NCBI RefSeq assembly: GCF_046541315.1
Contig: NZ_JBKHDN010000144.1
Location: 1-7,429, forward strand
Reading direction: 5' to 3'
Origin: Lamprobacter sp046541315
GTDB taxonomy: Bacteria > Pseudomonadota > Gammaproteobacteria > Chromatiales > Chromatiaceae
Length of the DNA: 7,429 bases
Shown here: one piece after another, positions 4,880 through 7,429 of the stretch
Numbering within the stretch: position 1 is the first letter of the stretch
Layout of the letters: each line of letters starts with the position of its first letter
Translations under genes and position numbers: made by a program
Notes under the pieces: model-generated
What the model saw: the letters and a program-made list of their open reading frames with translations, nothing else
What the model was told of the DNA's origin: nothing
Database searches by the model: none

Positions 4880-7264
4880 ATGACCGATTATGTGCGTTGG
4901 CTGAGTGAGTTGGGTATGGACGACGTCCCCGTCGTCGGTGGCAAGAACGCCTCGCTCGGCGAGATGATTCAACATCTGACCCAGCTAGGGGTCCGGGTTC
5001 CGGGCGGTTTCGCCACCACCGCGCAGGCCTACCGCGACTTCCTCGCCGTCGACGATCTGGCCGGGCGCATCGCCGCCGAGCTGGAGGCACTCGATGTCGA
5101 CGACATCGCCGCGCTCAGCGCCGCCGGTCCGCGCATCCGCGGCTGGATCATCGAGCAGCCGTTCCAGCCCGAGCTGGACCAGGCCATCGAGGCGGCCTAT
5201 GCCGAACTCGCCGACAAGACCGGCAGCGCCGCCGACACCACCTGGGCGGTGCGCTCCTCGGCCACCGCCGAGGATCTGCCCGATGCCTCCTTTGCCGGCC
5301 AGCAGGAGACCTTCCTCAACATCCACGGCCTCGACAACGTCAAGCACGCGATCAAGGAGGTCTTCGCCTCGCTCTACAACGATCGCGCCATCTCCTACCG
5401 GGTCCACAAGGGCTTCACCCATGCTGAGGTCGCGCTCTCGGCCGGCATCCAGCGCATGGTGCGCAGCGATCTGGCCGCCAGCGGCGTGATGTTCACGCTG
5501 GATACCGAATCCGGCTACAACGATGCGGTGTTCATCACCGCCAGCGTCGGTCTCGGCGAGATGGTGGTGCAGGGCGCGGTCAATCCGGACGAGTTCTATG
5601 TCCACAAGCCGACGCTCGCCGCTGGCCGGTCGGCCATCCTGCGCCGCAGCGTCGGCGACAAGGCCATGCGCATGGTCTTCGCCGAGCCGGGCAGCCGCGA
5701 ACCGGTGCGCACCGAACAGACGCCAACCGAGCTGCGCGGGCAATTCTCGATCGACGACGCCGAGGTCGAGGCGCTGGCCAAGCAGGCGGTGCTGATCGAG
5801 CAGCATTACCAGCGCCCGATGGACATCGAATGGGCCAAGGACGGCATCGACGGCCAGCTCTACATCGTCCAGGCGCGACCGGAGACGGTGCAGAGCCGCA
5901 GTGGTCAGGTGGTCGAGCGCTATCGCCTGAAGGAGACCGGTGGCGAGATCCTGGCCACCGGGCGCAGCATCGGCGGGCGCATCGGTGCCGGCAAGGCGCG
6001 GGTGGTCGGCTCCATCCGCGACATGGATCAGGTGCGGGCCGGCGACGTGCTGATCACCGACATGACCGACCCGGACTGGGAGCCGGTGATGAAGCGCGCC
6101 GCCGCCATCGTCACCAACCGTGGCGGGCGCACCTGCCACGCCGCGATCATTGCCCGCGAATTGGGCGTGCCGGCGGTGGTCGGCTGCAACGATGCGACCG
6201 ACAAGATCGCCGATGGTCAGGCGGTGACGGTCTCCTGCGCCGAGGGCGATACCGGTTATATCTACGACGGCGAGCTTGAGTTCGAGCACAAGGTGGTCGA
6301 GCTGGAGAAGATGCCCGAGGTGCCGGTCAAGGTGATGATGAACGTCGGCAACCCGGAGCGCGCCTTCGGCTTCGCCTCGCTGCCGAACGCCGGCGTTGGG
6401 CTGGCCCGGCTCGAGTTCATCATCAACAACAGCATCGGTATCCATCCGAAGGCGCTGCTGGAGTACGACCAGCTCCCCGACGACCTCAAGGCCGAGATCG
6501 CCCCGCGCATCAGCGCCTATCCGAGCCCGCGCGAGTTCTTCGTGATGCGCCTGGCCGAGGGCATCGCCACGCTGGCGGCCACCTTCGCGCCGAATCCGGT
6601 CATCATCCGGATGTCGGACTTCAAGTCCAACGAGTACGCCAACCTGATCGCCGGCCCGCGCTACGAGCCCGAGGAAGAGAACCCGATGATCGGCTTCCGC
6701 GGCGCCGGACGCTATGTCTCGGACAGCTTCAAGGCCTGCTTCGAGATGGAATGCGAGGCGTTGAAGGTCGTGCGCAACACGATGGGCCTGACCAACCTGC
6801 AGATCATGATCCCGTTCGTGCGCACGCTGAATCAGGCCAAGGCGGTCAGCGAGGCACTCGCCGAGCAAGGGCTCAAGCGCGGCGAGAATGGGCTCAAGCT
6901 GATCATGATGTGCGAGATCCCGTCCAATGCCGTGCTCGCCGAGCAATTCCTCGAGTACTTCGACGGCTTCTCGATCGGCTCCAACGACATGACCCAGCTC
7001 ACCCTCGGCCTCGACCGCGACTCGAGCCTGGTCGCCGCCGACTTCGAGGAGCGCGACCCGGCGGTCAAGGCGATGCTGTCGATGGTCATCCAGGCCTGCC
7101 GCAAGCAGGGCAAGTACGTCGGCATCTGCGGCCAAGGCCCCTCGGACCATCCCGACTTCGCCGACTGGCTGGTCAAGGAAGGCATCGAGAGCGTCTCGCT
7201 GAACCCGGATACCGTGATCGATACCTGGCTGTATCTGGCGGAGCATCTTGAGCAGACAGGGTGA
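4880..7264 (+). CDS. ppsA: Phosphoenolpyruvate synthase (pyruvate, water dikinase)
   Basis: PpsA (EC 2.7.9.2) converts pyruvate, ATP and water to PEP, AMP and phosphate in the cytoplasm, feeding gluconeogenesis and biosynthesis. The product has 794 residues, close to the 792 of the E. coli enzyme, so it is complete. Domains in order: the ATP-grasp nucleotide-binding domain (about 17-345) with GGKNASLGEM (K22) and RSSATAEDLPDASFAGQ (125-141); the swivelling phosphohistidine domain (about 385-456) with TNRGGRTCHAAIIARELGVP, where H420 is phosphorylated; and the C-terminal TIM-barrel pyruvate/PEP domain (about 475-785) with ARLEF (R510, E512), MCEIPSNA (E679), SIGSNDMTQ (698-706) and GICGQGPSD, where C750 matches the catalytic cysteine. 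All key residues are present. It follows the rhodanese gene by 101 bases on the same strand. A sulfur autotroph would need PEP from pyruvate for anabolism. The PpsR-type regulatory kinase, often a neighbour, is not in the window. Confidence 0.97.
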   Translation: MTDYVRWLSELGMDDVPVVGGKNASLGEMIQHLTQLGVRVPGGFATTAQAYRDFLAVDDLAGRIAAELEALDVDDIAALSAAGPRIRGWIIEQPFQPELDQAIEAAYAELADKTGSAADTTWAVRSSATAEDLPDASFAGQQETFLNIHGLDNVKHAIKEVFASLYNDRAISYRVHKGFTHAEVALSAGIQRMVRSDLAASGVMFTLDTESGYNDAVFITASVGLGEMVVQGAVNPDEFYVHKPTLAAGRSAILRRSVGDKAMRMVFAEPGSREPVRTEQTPTELRGQFSIDDAEVEALAKQAVLIEQHYQRPMDIEWAKDGIDGQLYIVQARPETVQSRSGQVVERYRLKETGGEILATGRSIGGRIGAGKARVVGSIRDMDQVRAGDVLITDMTDPDWEPVMKRAAAIVTNRGGRTCHAAIIARELGVPAVVGCNDATDKIADGQAVTVSCAEGDTGYIYDGELEFEHKVVELEKMPEVPVKVMMNVGNPERAFGFASLPNAGVGLARLEFIINNSIGIHPKALLEYDQLPDDLKAEIAPRISAYPSPREFFVMRLAEGIATLAATFAPNPVIIRMSDFKSNEYANLIAGPRYEPEEENPMIGFRGAGRYVSDSFKACFEMECEALKVVRNTMGLTNLQIMIPFVRTLNQAKAVSEALAEQGLKRGENGLKLIMMCEIPSNAVLAEQFLEYFDGFSIGSNDMTQLTLGLDRDSSLVAADFEERDPAVKAMLSMVIQACRKQGKYVGICGQGPSDHPDFADWLVKEGIESVSLNPDTVIDTWLYLAEHLEQTG

Positions 7265-7271
7265 CGGTCAG

Positions 7272-7337
7272 GATCAATAAGCGACCGGCCGCAGGGAGCT
7301 GGGCAGCGACGCCCTGCGGCACGAAGCGCTATTGATC
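7272..7337 (+). terminator. Two-tier inverted repeat downstream of ppsA (terminator-like or REP-like)
   Basis: The outer arms GATCAATA-A-GCG (7272-7283, one bulged A) and CGCTATTGATC (7327-7337) pair over 11 bp. The inner arms GCCGCAGGG (7288-7296) and CCCTGCGGC (7312-7320) pair perfectly over 9 bp around a 15-base loop, with a small internal loop between tiers. It begins eight bases after the ppsA stop, where a terminator is expected, but no T-run follows. It may stop transcription with Rho, protect the ppsA mRNA 3' end, or be a repetitive palindromic element. No second copy was seen here. Confidence 0.55.
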
Positions 7338-7391
7338 GATCACCAACGCTGGCGCTGAGTGTCGAGTAGCGCACAACCATCAGGTGAACCC

Positions 7392-7429
7392 ATGGCTTCA
7401 TTGGCCTATCAATTCAGCCTTTACGAGCA
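7392..7429 (+). CDS. Start of an unidentified protein, cut off by the window edge
   Basis: Twelve codons from ATG 7392 (MASLAYQFSLYE) stay open to the right edge. AGGTGA at 7382-7387, four bases upstream, is a plausible though close ribosome site, and the start lies 127 bases after ppsA beyond the long hairpin. The fragment is too short to assign a family. It does not look like the beginning of a PpsR-type PEP synthase regulator. Confidence 0.4.
   Translation, partial: MASLAYQFSLYE

Noticed and set aside
4985..7246. 753-codon minus-strand open frame opposite ppsA
   Set aside because: Its length is striking, but it mirrors ppsA codon structure and its protein is rich in His, Asp, Leu and Gly without motifs. 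ppsA on the plus strand is complete with catalytic H420 and C750.
1..7429. CRISPR array, tRNA, rRNA, insertion sequence or integration site
   Set aside because: No regularly spaced repeats, no tRNA-like cloverleaf, no rRNA sequence and no transposase or terminal repeats were found on reading both strands.

Overview
The window is GC-rich, with clearly less GC in the intergenic DNA. It carries part of a periplasmic thiosulfate-oxidation (Sox) locus next to a gluconeogenic enzyme gene. The SoxA, SoxX and SoxB sequence types, a SoxK-like domain, a periplasmic rhodanese and a full-length bacterial PEP synthase together suggest a sulfur-oxidising gammaproteobacterium. A purple sulfur bacterium (Chromatiaceae) is the best guess. 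This is inferred from gene content and remembered family patterns, not from a database search.

Layout. Positions 1-3878 are read leftward: a soxA gene with a SoxK-like N-terminal domain (3878-2676), then soxX (2635-1961), a 353-base gap, then soxB (1607 to beyond the left edge, so its C-terminus is missing). Positions 3879-4109 form a divergent, AT-richer promoter region. It has a perfect TTGACA facing soxA, a 19-bp palindrome with a third half-site, and a separate AT-rich dyad. Positions 4110-4778 encode an exported rhodanese-like protein on the plus strand, and 4880-7264 encode PEP synthase (ppsA). A 66-nt two-tier inverted repeat follows ppsA at 7272-7337. The first 12 codons of a further unidentified plus-strand gene begin at 7392.

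How the genes work together. In the Sox pathway SoxAX oxidatively couples thiosulfate to the swinging-arm cysteine of SoxY, and SoxB hydrolyses the terminal sulfone group off as sulfate. SoxY, SoxZ and SoxCD are not in this window. The rhodanese could handle sulfane sulfur in the same compartment, like the SoxL proteins of other sox loci. PpsA makes PEP from pyruvate for biosynthesis and has no direct part in sulfur oxidation.

Most notable. The soxA product appears to be a SoxK-SoxA fusion: a helical SoxXA-binding-protein-like domain sits between the signal sequence and the SoxA cytochrome domain, and no separate soxK is present. The gene order is also soxA before soxX, rather than the usual soxX-soxA. 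The divergent promoter contains good candidate operators. No CRISPR array, tRNA, rRNA or insertion sequence was seen.
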